Assembly: GCA_026874595.1 (NCBI GenBank)
Contig: CM049310.1
Coordinates: 51,211,058 to 51,275,057 of the forward strand
Direction of reading: 5' to 3'
Source: Sipunculus nudus
Lineage: Eukaryota > Annelida > Sipuncula > Golfingiida > Sipunculidae
DNA length: 64,000 nt
Of the stretch, positions 1 through 11,320 are shown in pieces. The notes under the pieces were generated by a model. That model searched no databases and was not told the origin of the DNA. It worked only from the letters and a program-made list of their open reading frames with translations. Each line of letters opens with the position of its first letter. The first letter of the stretch is position 1. The translations under genes and the position numbers were made by a program.

Positions 1-231
1 TTACTGTATAATTGTATTGATTTAGTGTATTGTAATGTTAAGGTTGTTTTAAGAATAAATTATAGTTATTTGTTAACAAAAAAACACTGACTTCTTTATT
101 CATTCCCCTAGACATTTCACGCTGCCTAGTGTTTCAGAATCTGATTTTTCTTTTATCTCCGTTACAGAATTTTTGTTCATCACTCATACGTGATCTGTTT
201 ATATTAGGTTCCGTAACATAAAAATATATAA

Positions 232-234
<3 letters not shown>

Positions 235-275
<41 letters not shown>
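235..275. repeat. (TA)n microsatellite
   Basis: An uninterrupted TA dinucleotide run of about 40 bp. It is the first of about ten such tracts in the window. Short frames reading YIYIYI across it are artefacts. Confidence 0.95.
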
Positions 276-278
<3 letters not shown>

Positions 279-639
279 CTCCAAGATAAATTGTACTTGT
301 AAATAATACACACAAAAACAAAGGCAAAGAGGTTGTACTTGTTGGTTTAATATTTATGTTTTTTACATCACCAATATCATTAACAGCACCCCCCCCCCTC
401 ACGCATCCAGTGCTGCTCGTCCTCTCGGTATTTCACTTAGTATAATACTGATTAAGTTTTCTAAAACACAAAAATGAAATTCCTACCACTGGTATCCCAA
501 TATTTGATACTTATTTCTACATTTTATTAGGTTTGATCTGTAGATATGACATTTAATCATCTTGTGCAATGATATTTCTAATTGGAATAAAAACAATACT
601 AAATTGTGTGGAATAATTGTGAGGTGTTTATACAAAGAC

Positions 640-725
640 ACACACACGCACATACCAGTACTCGAACCCATGATCTATGCTCTGTTGAGTCCTGTGTGCT
701 GTCGAGCCCATGGACCCCGGTAAAA
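640..725 (-). repeat. tRNA-derived SINE-like fragment
   Basis: On the minus strand the sequence carries a B-box-like GGGTTCGAGT preceded by a short stem-like region and followed by a TG-rich run, the layout of a tRNA-derived SINE head with a simple-repeat tail. No clear A box was confirmed, so this is a tentative call. Confidence 0.35.
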
Positions 726-2055
726 TGCAAAGTTTAACATAAGACTTTAATATATCAGTTATTTAATCCCGAGCCTTATATTTAAAAGACAACATTTTGC
801 ATGTTATAAATGTAGGTGCGCCATATCGCCATTGACATAATATGTTGAAAACGATTGAAATTTTAATTGAAGTTTGGAGAAACATAAAATTGGATATTGA
901 GCCCCTCTAAAGTTTGACTACATTATGCAAAGACATAAGAGAATAGTTTTCATAATACCTTTCACAAGCCTTCCTAACATTAGCGCCCTCCACCCCCCCC
1001 CCCCCCCCCCGGTCCCAAATGGATGCATTTTCAAGGGACATAATCAGGAGATAAATGATGCCTATTCTTTCACATTGTCAGTTCAGTTATGCTTTATACA
1101 AATGTTTTCGAGGAAAACCATCCCAACACACAGTCTTATTTCCTCGCATACGGCTGTTACCACCATGTTATGGCTCTGCATGGTGGTAAACACAGTCTGT
1201 TTACCATAACAAGGCCTCGTGACCGGAGTTCCGATTAAGAGAGGCAACACGCGGTGTTTCAGCCAGCAAAAACATGTAATACATTTGTTGGGTCAAGTCA
1301 GACCGGGCATCTCCTGATTGATACCTGTTTTGGCTCAGCGATGCACACTGCCCCACGCGTTGTGTTTATGTTGACAGCTATCATCACGCCCGGTCCACTG
1401 TTTTTGACATTTGTTTACAGGAGAAAGCAAACGGTTTCAGGCAATATTTTGGCAGGTACAGATTTATTTTAAAGGGAAGAAGCTATTTTTCGTGTAAACT
1501 CAACATGCTTAATAGGTGATTGGGCCCCTTTAAGATCGTCAGCCTAGGTCGTCACTGATATGACGCAAGACCGTACATGTGTTCCGTTATATTTCTTTCT
1601 GAATTAATCATATATGTAATCCGGCCGTACAAGGGAGAGTATTTTGCTGTTAGATAATCGCCACATTTGTCTGCTTTGCCTCTGGGGTAAAAAAAGGTAA
1701 GTTTAAGTGCCTTTTATAAAAATTATCACGAAAAAAACAGGTGGACAGGGGTGGTGGAATGGAGTGTGGTTTCGAGGATACTATGTAGGACAGGTGCTAA
1801 CCATTGTCATACGTACCCCAAAAAAATATTCCTTTAAAAATTTTCCTTAATACTTGATTTTATGACATTGTTGTAATCGATATACAAGAGTAATTTTAGT
1901 TACAAATTTGGCATATATCGAGATCGAAAGAGTTGCTAATCTGTTCTGTACAAGTGTATTGGTAAAAGTGTATTTCATAGGGGTTTCAAATTATGGCCTC
2001 CCTACATGTACTCATATTTTAGTATATTGTAGTATATAGTCGTATTAAGGAGTAT

Positions 2056-2061
2056 TATATA

Positions 2062-2106
<45 letters not shown>
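2056..2106. repeat. (TA)n microsatellite with adjoining C-run
   Basis: About 50 bp of TA repeats, followed at 2116-2128 by a run of C. This tract is not in the duplicate block at 39.8 kb, so it expanded or was lost after the duplication. Confidence 0.9.
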
Positions 2107-2108
<2 letters not shown>

Positions 2109-4320
2109 CTATCACCCCCCCCCCCCCTCCGTGGGACATATTGTTAGAAGTCCCACTCACTGTCGTTGTCGTTGTCAAATTATTTCTAAAATCTGGGACG
2201 AGACTTGAGAAGTTTTGCATATTTTCCTTTCAAATCCACACATTACTTTTATAGTATTGCATATTTGTCCTCAAGTGATTTGAACTAAGTTCTTGAAAAA
2301 TGATGACATTGGCTAGGATCATCAAGTTCAAATCAACCAAATTAGAGTTTATCAACTTACGGATTTCTTGTGAACGTGATAATTATGGAAGTATTGCATA
2401 TTTCCCCCCTCAAATTTCCAACGCCAGTTGTTTCCATCAGGTTCTTGGATAATTCGAAAACTGATGGCCTTGACAATGAATTTCAATGTCCCATGTGCGG
2501 AATTTAGGATTGTTGTGATCCCTTTTACTTTTGAAGCACTGCATTTTTTTCTTGAAGTTTGACACACCAGCTGTTTCCAACATGTTCTCGGCTTTATTCC
2601 ATAACTGGTGACCTTGAACTTGATCTTCAAGGTCGAATCTGCGTTAACCTAGTATAATTGTGGTTCCCATAAATTTTGCATTTCTGAAAATTTTCCGTTA
2701 CATTCGGCACACATCTTGTTAGCGCATACCCGAGGACTGGAGGTATAAACATTTCCAGCTCAAGAATAACAGTCGTTCTAAAATTGAAACAGTACTATAG
2801 GCCATTCAGATGGATTTAAACTTTAAAATTTAGTGCTGTTCTGTTTCGTTTGGCTGAGATTTTTACGTTTGCCTGCGCGCCAACTTGCAAATATTTATTT
2901 TTCAGTAGTTGTAAGAACATATGTTCCTTCTTCTAAAATAATAATTAAAAAATATACATTCGTAATATACATTTATCTGTCATATGTCTTACACGAAATT
3001 ATTAATTGTAGAGCCTTTCCTTTATGTGTTCAATTCAGGGATTTGGACATCAATCATCACAGGTGTCAGCTAGCGGAAATTAAGCCAAGGTGAACAGCCA
3101 GTTAAAGTAGGTTCCCGGAAAGAACAGACGGACAGCTACAGATGCTTGGTCTGACATACTAAAATTGTTTAGAATGACCAAGCCTATCTCAGTGATTTGG
3201 TCATACCCGATGACACTAGAGTATATTGATTTGAAGGACTTCTTAGGGTGTTAGATTAGAGAGTCGGTAAAAATTGTAATTTAGAGCATAATGAAAGGCG
3301 CAATGCTTTAAATGGACACGGTGATCTCATCACACAAGTCAGAACAGCGTGAAATACTATTGAAGCCTATATAGGACATTTTCCTGAAGAAAGGCTTCAA
3401 CAGTTGAAGTAAATCGTTAAATATATTTAACAAGATGTAATTGTGATATAGTCGCCAGCCCTGTCCATGCAGTAGACAGCTGTAGAAGATACCATACCAT
3501 TCTCTCTTCTGGGCATTCTCGCGGACTGGCCCGTCGAACTGCTTCACATGATAACACTTTTGAAAGAAACATGGCCATTTTTAATACCGCAAACAATTCG
3601 GACACACAAATGAAACTCAGTTTTGTTGTCATTGGTCTATGTTACTTCTATTCAAACTGCATTTACGAAGCTGCCACAACATTTGCTTCATTGAATCTTT
3701 ACTGACAGTGATTATCTAAATCTGGGATATAACCATATCCATTTTGAGTCCTACCAGGTACCCTAATTTGATAATTGCTCAAGCCGGGCTCATCAAAGGT
3801 GCATTCCTGTGTTCTCAATGCTGTTACGGTAAAGGGCAGTTTTCGGCTATTTCGCATTCAGGACATTTTTATTCCTTTTACAGGGATCAACCATTTTTAC
3901 CACTCCGGACCTAAAACAGGGTACCTCCAGCTGGCTATGTCAGAAGAATCCATAAATAAGACGGCTTTTGTTACCCACTGGATATATTACACTGAACTGT
4001 AACTACTTCCCTTCATTGCTCCACTGCCTCCCTATTTTCAGAAATCAAATCCAGTGTTGCCTAGAAAAATCGGCACCATAATTATCCTTTGCCAAGACTC
4101 TTGTTTAAATTCTGGTAAATATCCTGAAATGTTTTTAACTCGGTTATTTGGGCTAATTAACCTGATTAATCCAAAATAATCTGCTAGTTTCATTTCATTT
4201 GAAGAAGCAGATTACCCATCTTTCGAATTTGTTTATTGTTAGATTTCGAATTTTCTTTTGTCTGAATTTGATGTCAAAAAGCTATATTGATGAAATTTCA
4301 TAGATCTGGGATCCAATTAT

Positions 4321-4351
4321 ATTCTCTCTCTCTCTCTCTTCCTCTCTCTCT
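4321..4351. repeat. (CT)n tract in the gene 3' flank
   Basis: A CT-rich simple repeat at the same relative place as the tracts at 44113-44155 and 54298-54353, and as the GA tract at 33899-33930 in the inverted relic. It serves as a landmark for the four related 3' flanks. Confidence 0.85.
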
Positions 4352-4597
4352 GAGATTGTCCGATAGATTTGTTACAGGAATATACTGGGAGAAATGTGCA
4401 AAAAGTGGTTAATGGACAGATGTGGTTAATCAAGTTCCCCTGTTCTGCGGGTGCAAAATACTCCTTAATACCATCATCCATTATTATATGAATGACAAAA
4501 TACCAGGAGAAGAAGGAATTGCATATTCCACAATACTTAAGTAATTCATACATCTATCTCACATAATATAAACGAGGTTTAAAGATCAAATGCGTGG

Positions 4598-4603
4598 TTT
4601 ATT
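4598..4603 (-). terminator. Poly(A) signal of gene copy 1
   Basis: AATAAA on the minus strand, about 55 bases past the stop codon in exon 8. The equivalent signal is kept in gene copy 2 (54601-54606) and in the inverted relic (33713-33718). Confidence 0.75.
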
Positions 4604-4656
4604 TTAATCGATACATTGACCACTTCTGGGCTTTCAGACACTCTCAGCGAAGGTTC

Positions 4657-4736
4657 TCAACTTCCTGGAAGATATCGTTGATTCCCTCCCTCCATCTCCT
4701 CAGGCACTGGATGCTGCGTCAGGATCTCGTGCACTT
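4657..4736 (-). CDS. Gene copy 1, exon 8 (last coding exon, C-terminal frame differs from paralog)
   Basis: The acceptor TTTGCAG precedes a phase-1 exon. It starts VHEILTQHPVPEEMEG, close to the paralog's VHKILDKHPVLEEMEG, but a net 2-base loss then shifts the frame, giving the ending NQRYLPGS and a stop at 4657-4659. The paralog instead runs on to KEVENFR. The exon is either still functional with a new tail or beginning to decay. Confidence 0.8.
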
Positions 4737-7700
4737 CTGCAAATCAGGTAATGTAATTATATTTTCTGAGTATATTTAATGTCTGAAGAGCGGAAAAATG
4801 TGTGCTTCATTTTTCTCCATTTCATGTTTAACTTGTCGAACTACATTCAATGACTGAAATGCGGAAAAGTGTAAAAGCAATTCGTTTTGCCATCTAAAAA
4901 TCATTTTTTTTAAGAATATGGTATGAGCATGACCCAGTTTAGATACCATCTCTAGAATGAACAAGCAGTTACAAATAATGAGTTCCTGTGATTTGTGTGT
5001 AAATATTTGCTTATATTCAAAACATGTAAACATGAATGTCAATCACATTAAATCCTTATTTGTCCGTGTTTGACAATTGCTTTGGAGCGGACTAGGTCTT
5101 ATATTGTATTGCTGTGGATCATAACCACTATTTTTATATGAATCGAATTTCTACGTAATATTATATCCAAAATACAAAACAGATGAATGCTTTAATCTCA
5201 TTTTGGATCATGGAATGATTTTTAGCCTAATTTGAATGATTGGCAAATGATATGTATATATATATATATTGTTATTATGTTCAGGTGCATAATGTAGGTA
5301 TTTACTAAATACGTTCTTTTTCTTATTTAAAGTAAAAAGTGGAAGTCGCATCACGTTCAGAATGACGGCTTAGTACTTGCCTCTTCTGACTTCCAGTATA
5401 GCTTGGTCGTCCATGCCGTTCAGGGCTTCCAGAAGTGGTGTGTAGTCATCCACAGATCTTTTGGCCAGACCCAAAGCTTTCTTCACCTCATGCACAAGAC
5501 TGGACGCCATGGCTGATAATGACCTGTTGTTAACATAAACATATTTCCAAAAAGCTATTATTCCAACAAACAGATCTGTAAACCCATGTTAAGTTTCGCA
5601 TGTTCACGGAATCACACTTCTTTTGACTTATTGACAACGCTTGTTCCTTAATTAAGTATGATAGGCATTAGTTGGTAGTTCATATTACTTAAGTCCATTA
5701 TACATATACAGTGGAACTCCGCCTTGCGACCACCCCCGCTGTAACGACCACCCTTCCTGGACCCGAATATATTATTCATGTAATTAAGAATTTTACAAAA
5801 TACGACCACCCCTAAATTACGACCACATTGGTCATTTCTTCAAAACAGAAAATATTCACCCTTGCTATTCATTACCCAAGCCGCCCAGGGTTATATAGTC
5901 TTTACATAGACATAAAAGAATGCGTATTTTGTTCTGAAAAACCCATATGGAAAGGGACATATACCAGTACCACCACAATACCATAAACATAAAAAGAATA
6001 TATCCTTGTTTAAAAGTAAGTATTGAGTTGCCTCTCGATTTTTTTTAATCAGTTGAATACCCTGCTAGATATAAACTATCATATGACGCTCTAAGTCAAA
6101 ATTATTTAAATAATATGGTTTATTTTGCTTACTGCAATTTGACTTTAAATCCAAAAGTTGTAGGTGAACGTCTCAGGAAGCTGACAGTGATGCTGGCATC
6201 AAAGTGTCCGGATGTCGCCACGCCCAGTTTAACGTCAAAGTTGATTTGCCATATGTCAATCAAACCGCCAAGACCAAGTGAAGCGACCTTTTGGGCAATC
6301 ATGGTTCCGAAGCGATTGGCCAGTTTCACGGCTTCCAAGGCACCTTTGACGACATTTAAACTATACCTACAACATGGGACATAATGTACGGTATGGCTCA
6401 TGGGACCTTTTGCGATGTATTGAGAAGAGTTTACGGATTAAATGACAAAAGAATATGCTCCGCACCAGAAAAGCTCTACACCTTATGCCTTATTTATATG
6501 TATGACTTTACTCCTGGGAGTGTGAATATGCGTAAGTGTTTATTTAATTTTATCTATGTAGTTTCAGTAAAGCCTGGCCTGACAACAGCCTCTGTTTAGT
6601 GACCACTTCAAAACAACGACCACTGTTAACTGTTCGTCATTTTTTCGGCTTTTTATATAAGACCTCGCTTAGACGTCCCCTGGCGAATGCGAACAAATAA
6701 TCGAGGACCCAATGGTTGACATAATTTTGAGGAGGTTTTCATGTATATTCTTTTCACGTGACCATATTCACATACGCAAGTAATGCCTGGAAAACTGCGC
6801 CTGGAGTTCTTTTACAATAGTAGAAGTTTTCACGACTTCAGGAAGTGATGCAAAATAATATGAGCATTACAGTAATTAAAAATTATAAGGTGTCATGTGA
6901 ACAGATTATGATGCGCTTTAAAGAGGAAACTCGATTTGTTTATGATCGAAAAATTGTTAGTGTTTTCATGTGTGCCTGCGTCTGTCACGTGTATCTCGCG
7001 CGCATTAGCTCAACCTTTGATGCGTGCTATATTTAATGTATATGCAGTTCCACGAATTAGATAACCAGCTGTTGTCATAACTAGCAGTTGTCCATTTTAT
7101 ATTAATATTCATGATATCTTATTTGACCAACCTGGATTTGTCCACAATGACCTTGGCAGCCGAGAGAGCGACGTTAGCAACATTCAGGGTAACTTTGGAC
7201 TTATCAACCACCACCTGCGCCCCCTTGAGGACAAGATTTGCTGCATCGAGTAAAACTTTACTCTTATCAACCACCTTTTGAGCAACAGTCAAGGCCGCGT
7301 TTGCTGCATTTAAGGTATTCTTACTGGCTGATACGGCCGCCTGCAAACCCTGGAGAAGTAAATACAAAAAGTCGATATATTTTTTTCCTCAGACTAATTA
7401 CAGATATAGATATATCATCGTTAAGATACTCCATGAAGAAGAATTCCTCAAGCCCCTACTGATACAGTTACTATCTGGAAAAAATAACCTTCATGTACCT
7501 AAACACGTGGAAAGGACCAACATAATTCTATGATTTGTTTAGGATAAGGAATTAATTTTATTTATAACCATACTTATGCGATCCCACACACAAACCTGCC
7601 AAGTCTAAAAACAACTCCATGATTGCGTCCATATAACCTGATGAAATGTGACAGTCTTCCTGTGCACCTTTCAAGTGCATGCGACATCTCAGTTGTTTGA

Positions 7701-10700
7701 ATGACGCATGATCATGTGGGTATCGATAGAAACACATACTGCGCGTGATAGTGTGTGTATGCGTATGTTAAACTTCAGCTATCTCACCCTCAGTACGCCA
7801 AGGCACGATTGTCTTGCGACCCATCTGGCCTTACACGAGACTTCACCTTAAAGTGACAAAAACAAAAATATTATCTCATGCACTCATATTTAAGACAACA
7901 ATATACAATTTACCACCAAACTCGTGATCAGCCATATTTACGAGAATCATTATAATTATTATGATCATCAAACCCCTTAAAAAGTAGACATAATATAACA
8001 AACACTATTCATAATTAACTAAGTAAAAAAGTGTGTTAGTCCATTTTCATGTTTTTAAAACAGAAAATGTAACATTTTGCAGTTTAGTACACAGGATAAA
8101 AAACCTTGGGGCATATTTCAATCTTGAAACAAACAAATGAATAGTTTGACGGATCTCTGAAGGGTAACGGTTAATCTCAAACATAGCTTTTGGGTATTTT
8201 GTTACTGATACTGTACCAGTTTCGGAAACAGGATTTTGCTATATGGGGGTGCACGATTGTTAGACAGAACTTTCACCATCACTTTTCTCAGCATCTCTAG
8301 GAAAGGCATATGTTAAAATAATGCCATTTTAAGTCGGGGAGCGAGGATAAAAAAATTGGGTTTGTCGACCAAAAATAAGTATGTAACAAAAAAATTACCT
8401 AACAGCATATCCATCAACATTTTTCATTTTGTTTTAGGTGATAACAATAAATGTGATGAATTCCTTAATCATTAAAAAAAACTACTTAAATGAAGGAACT
8501 GTTAAACTTGTTAACGCCTAAATTTACATGGGCTTCTCTTATCTAATGATTATTTTACAATATTAATGATAAAAAAGTATATTTAAAGCATTGAAATGAC
8601 TAAAACTTCACGAAAATACATAGATCACTGGCATATTTGATAAAAATTATATACAATTAAGCAACTTCCATATACTTTGAGGCAGACCTACAGGGAATTT
8701 TGCTGGTTGTATCAGGTAAAAAATAGCCAGGGACACTGGACAATGGACACAAGAAACCATCATAAACATTGCTATAGCATATTTTGTCGGAAAACATATG
8801 ACGAATTTTATCCCACAATGCTGCTTAATAAATCATCCATGAAGAAAAAATCCTTTTTTTCAGGCAATCTATCTACTACACACCTGCAGACATCAACTAT
8901 TCAATTTAAATCAATATATTCATTGAAATTCATTTACAGATACAAAACAAAGACTCATCAAACCCCAAGGCCCAAACTAGGTAATATATGTCAAGAATAA
9001 AGTTAATAAACTCTATTTGCGGTAGAATGGAATCAAATAATGGTCTAAATGGACACGGTTTCCTGCCGTTTCCTACCAGTGGGGTCTGGGTCGTAAGAAA
9101 ACAATGACCCCAATTACTTAAATAGGTATAGCTGTTGCTTTATAAATGTAGAGAATAATGTAAATGCATGCAATAGCAAGGGCTCTTCCATTCGGAAGGG
9201 GTGTAGGGTGTGCGGACAAAGGTACAATAGTTCTTGTCAAAAATATGAAAAAACTTGACCTTATATGATATTTATAAAAAAAAATCTTATTCACTGAAAG
9301 AGACGTACCGAGTATGGAAGGCAGCCAAAAAAATGGAATTCTAAAGGGGGCACGTCACTCCTTCCCGCCGCCCCCCCCTCCCCCCCTCCCCGGATCAGCC
9401 TATTTGTACTCATCACTGCAAAGGATTAATGAAGCATATTGCTTCTTATGTGAATTATAACCCAATATACAATGGTTTGATTTACCTAGGAGAGAGAAAG
9501 ACAAGCTCATTCGAACCCTTTCAGTCGACAGTCTGTCAGTACTTCAATATGACCATGAATGTAAAATTGTACATTATACTGACTTTGTGATGTGGTGAGA
9601 CTACGTGTATTACTACGGTTATGCACCAAAGGAAACGTAGAAAGTACTGCCCGTCTGTTCTTATTTTCGACAATAAATGAATTTCCAACTGGGCTATACC
9701 CCAATCCAGAGGGAACCCCATTAGTTATATCCCACGTTTTAATATGGACCGGTCAACTTAGGGAATCTGGTGTAGTAAGGGCAGATGGCATGACTGTTCG
9801 CCACCAACGGTGATCGCTTAATGAGAAGGGTGTGTCCAACAGCCATTTCACTAACAAGTGCCCCTTGGAGATATATCCTTTAATCTAACCACAACAAAAG
9901 GGATTATCACACATTCAGAGCCAATAGTAGGGGCCATTCAACCCTAGGATATTAAATATGATAAGGGTATGATACGTAGCCCAAAATGGGAATGGAATCT
10001 TGCACATGTACATAGTAGTCTCCGCCAGAGGGCGGGATTTTATTACCGGCGTTAGCTTATTCGTCTCTTTGTTTGTCTGGTTAGCAACATTACTCACAAT
10101 GTTCTTTACCGAAAGCAGGCCAATAATACAAGGAACAATTTATACAATTTTGGGGTGATATGGATGACCATCTCGATCCAGGATTGTTTTAAAACCAAAA
10201 GTGCTGCATTTCTGACAATCCTTATGAGGGTAATTAGCTGTACTCTCTTAGTGCATCATTAGTTTAGATTAGGATAGTTTAACCAAATAGATTGATATTT
10301 TCACAAGTCAATAAAAGCACCATAGCATAAGTAATGTGAGTGCATTATAATCAAGAGAAAGAGTCGGGTAAAGATGGAAGCTGCTTATATCAAATTCGAA
10401 CTCACACATCATCGTTTCAAATATTCAGATCTGTATAAATCCCTGAACCACACACACTTATGGTGGTGAGACACAGCCTATAGTGCTTTGGGCGTTGAGA
10501 TTTTATATGATCTCCTCCAGCACCCGATGTTGAAATGGTGAATTTCGAAAGAACACCAATGACATGATTTTTTCTTGCCCTGTACAAATAGAAATCTGAA
10601 ACCCAGAAGGCTTACCTTTTTTCGTCTTTATGCAATAAACAATTCTACCAACCCTATTTAGATCTATCCTCAAGACGTCTGACTTACGCGCTCTTTCCCT

Positions 10701-11269
10701 GGCAAACTCCCTGCCCTTCTCTACAGGGTTCCAACGCCGCCCCCATCCTCTCTTTGCACGTATTGGGACGAAAAATTGCTGAGCCTCATTCCCATCCATA
10801 AAAGCATTGACATCTCTTCCTGCAGAGGATTGCTGAAAGATTTTTTGCTGGCTTATTACTGTTCAAGTTTTGCAGATGCTCCATGGTAAAGATTAAGCAA
10901 TATGCATACCTACTGTTTAAATTCCATTAATTCCATCGATGAAACAAAAGAGATATATATGATAATGTTAGACAAGTCTATATGATATTTAATAACACAT
11001 TCAGTCTTTTGGTTTTCAATGAATGGAACACATTTTACCTTCATTTTTCTGTTTTCGATCTGATAATATTATTTAAAATAGCCTCGCATATATCCACAAC
11101 AAAAGCTTAAAGAGAAGATGATAAGATTGATTGGTATATTGCTAAAAGAACCGCAGAATTTTAAAACAGAGTATAAAAAGGACAGGGTAAATTTCCAATC
11201 TGTAATTATAATTCTATTAAAAAAAATTCCGATCTGTAGAATTTTATGAATTGTATAGATTTTGGGAGA

Positions 11270-11320
<51 letters not shown>

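Larger units (their letters stand above)
1..1770. other. Non-coding flank, no gene recognised
   Basis: No open frame here looks like a protein: the short frames run over a (TA)n tract, a C-run near 990-1012 and unrelated AT-rich DNA. A somewhat GC-richer stretch at about 1100-1500 has no recognisable coding signal. The only structured pieces I see are the microsatellite at 235-275 and a SINE-like stretch at 640-725, listed separately. Confidence 0.6.
1772..4553. repeat. Segmental duplication, block A (3' flank of gene copy 1)
   Basis: This stretch aligns by eye with 39842-44272, with shared landmarks in the same order: GAGGATACTATG near 1775 and 39846, CCATTCAGATGGATTTAAA near 2801 and 40280, ATTAAGCCAAGG near 3078 and 42554, TTTTGTTGTCATTGGTCTAT near 3621 and 43444, and the CT-run region near 4320 and 44113. 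It ends just downstream of the poly(A) region of gene copy 1. The distal part (4185-4553) also matches 54140-54560. Block A has about 330 bp (3094-3424) that the other copy lacks. Confidence 0.8.

Noticed and set aside
199-402. Frames reading YIYIYI over (TA)n tracts (also near 21.5, 32.6-32.9, 33.5, 34.7, 38.0 and 38.9 kb)
   Set aside because: They are translations of microsatellite DNA, present on both strands.
10688-10819. Reading the propeptide-like exon as a venom peptide precursor
   Set aside because: The motif sits in the middle of a 1.4 kb-residue-scale secreted protein with no cysteine-rich mature peptide after it.
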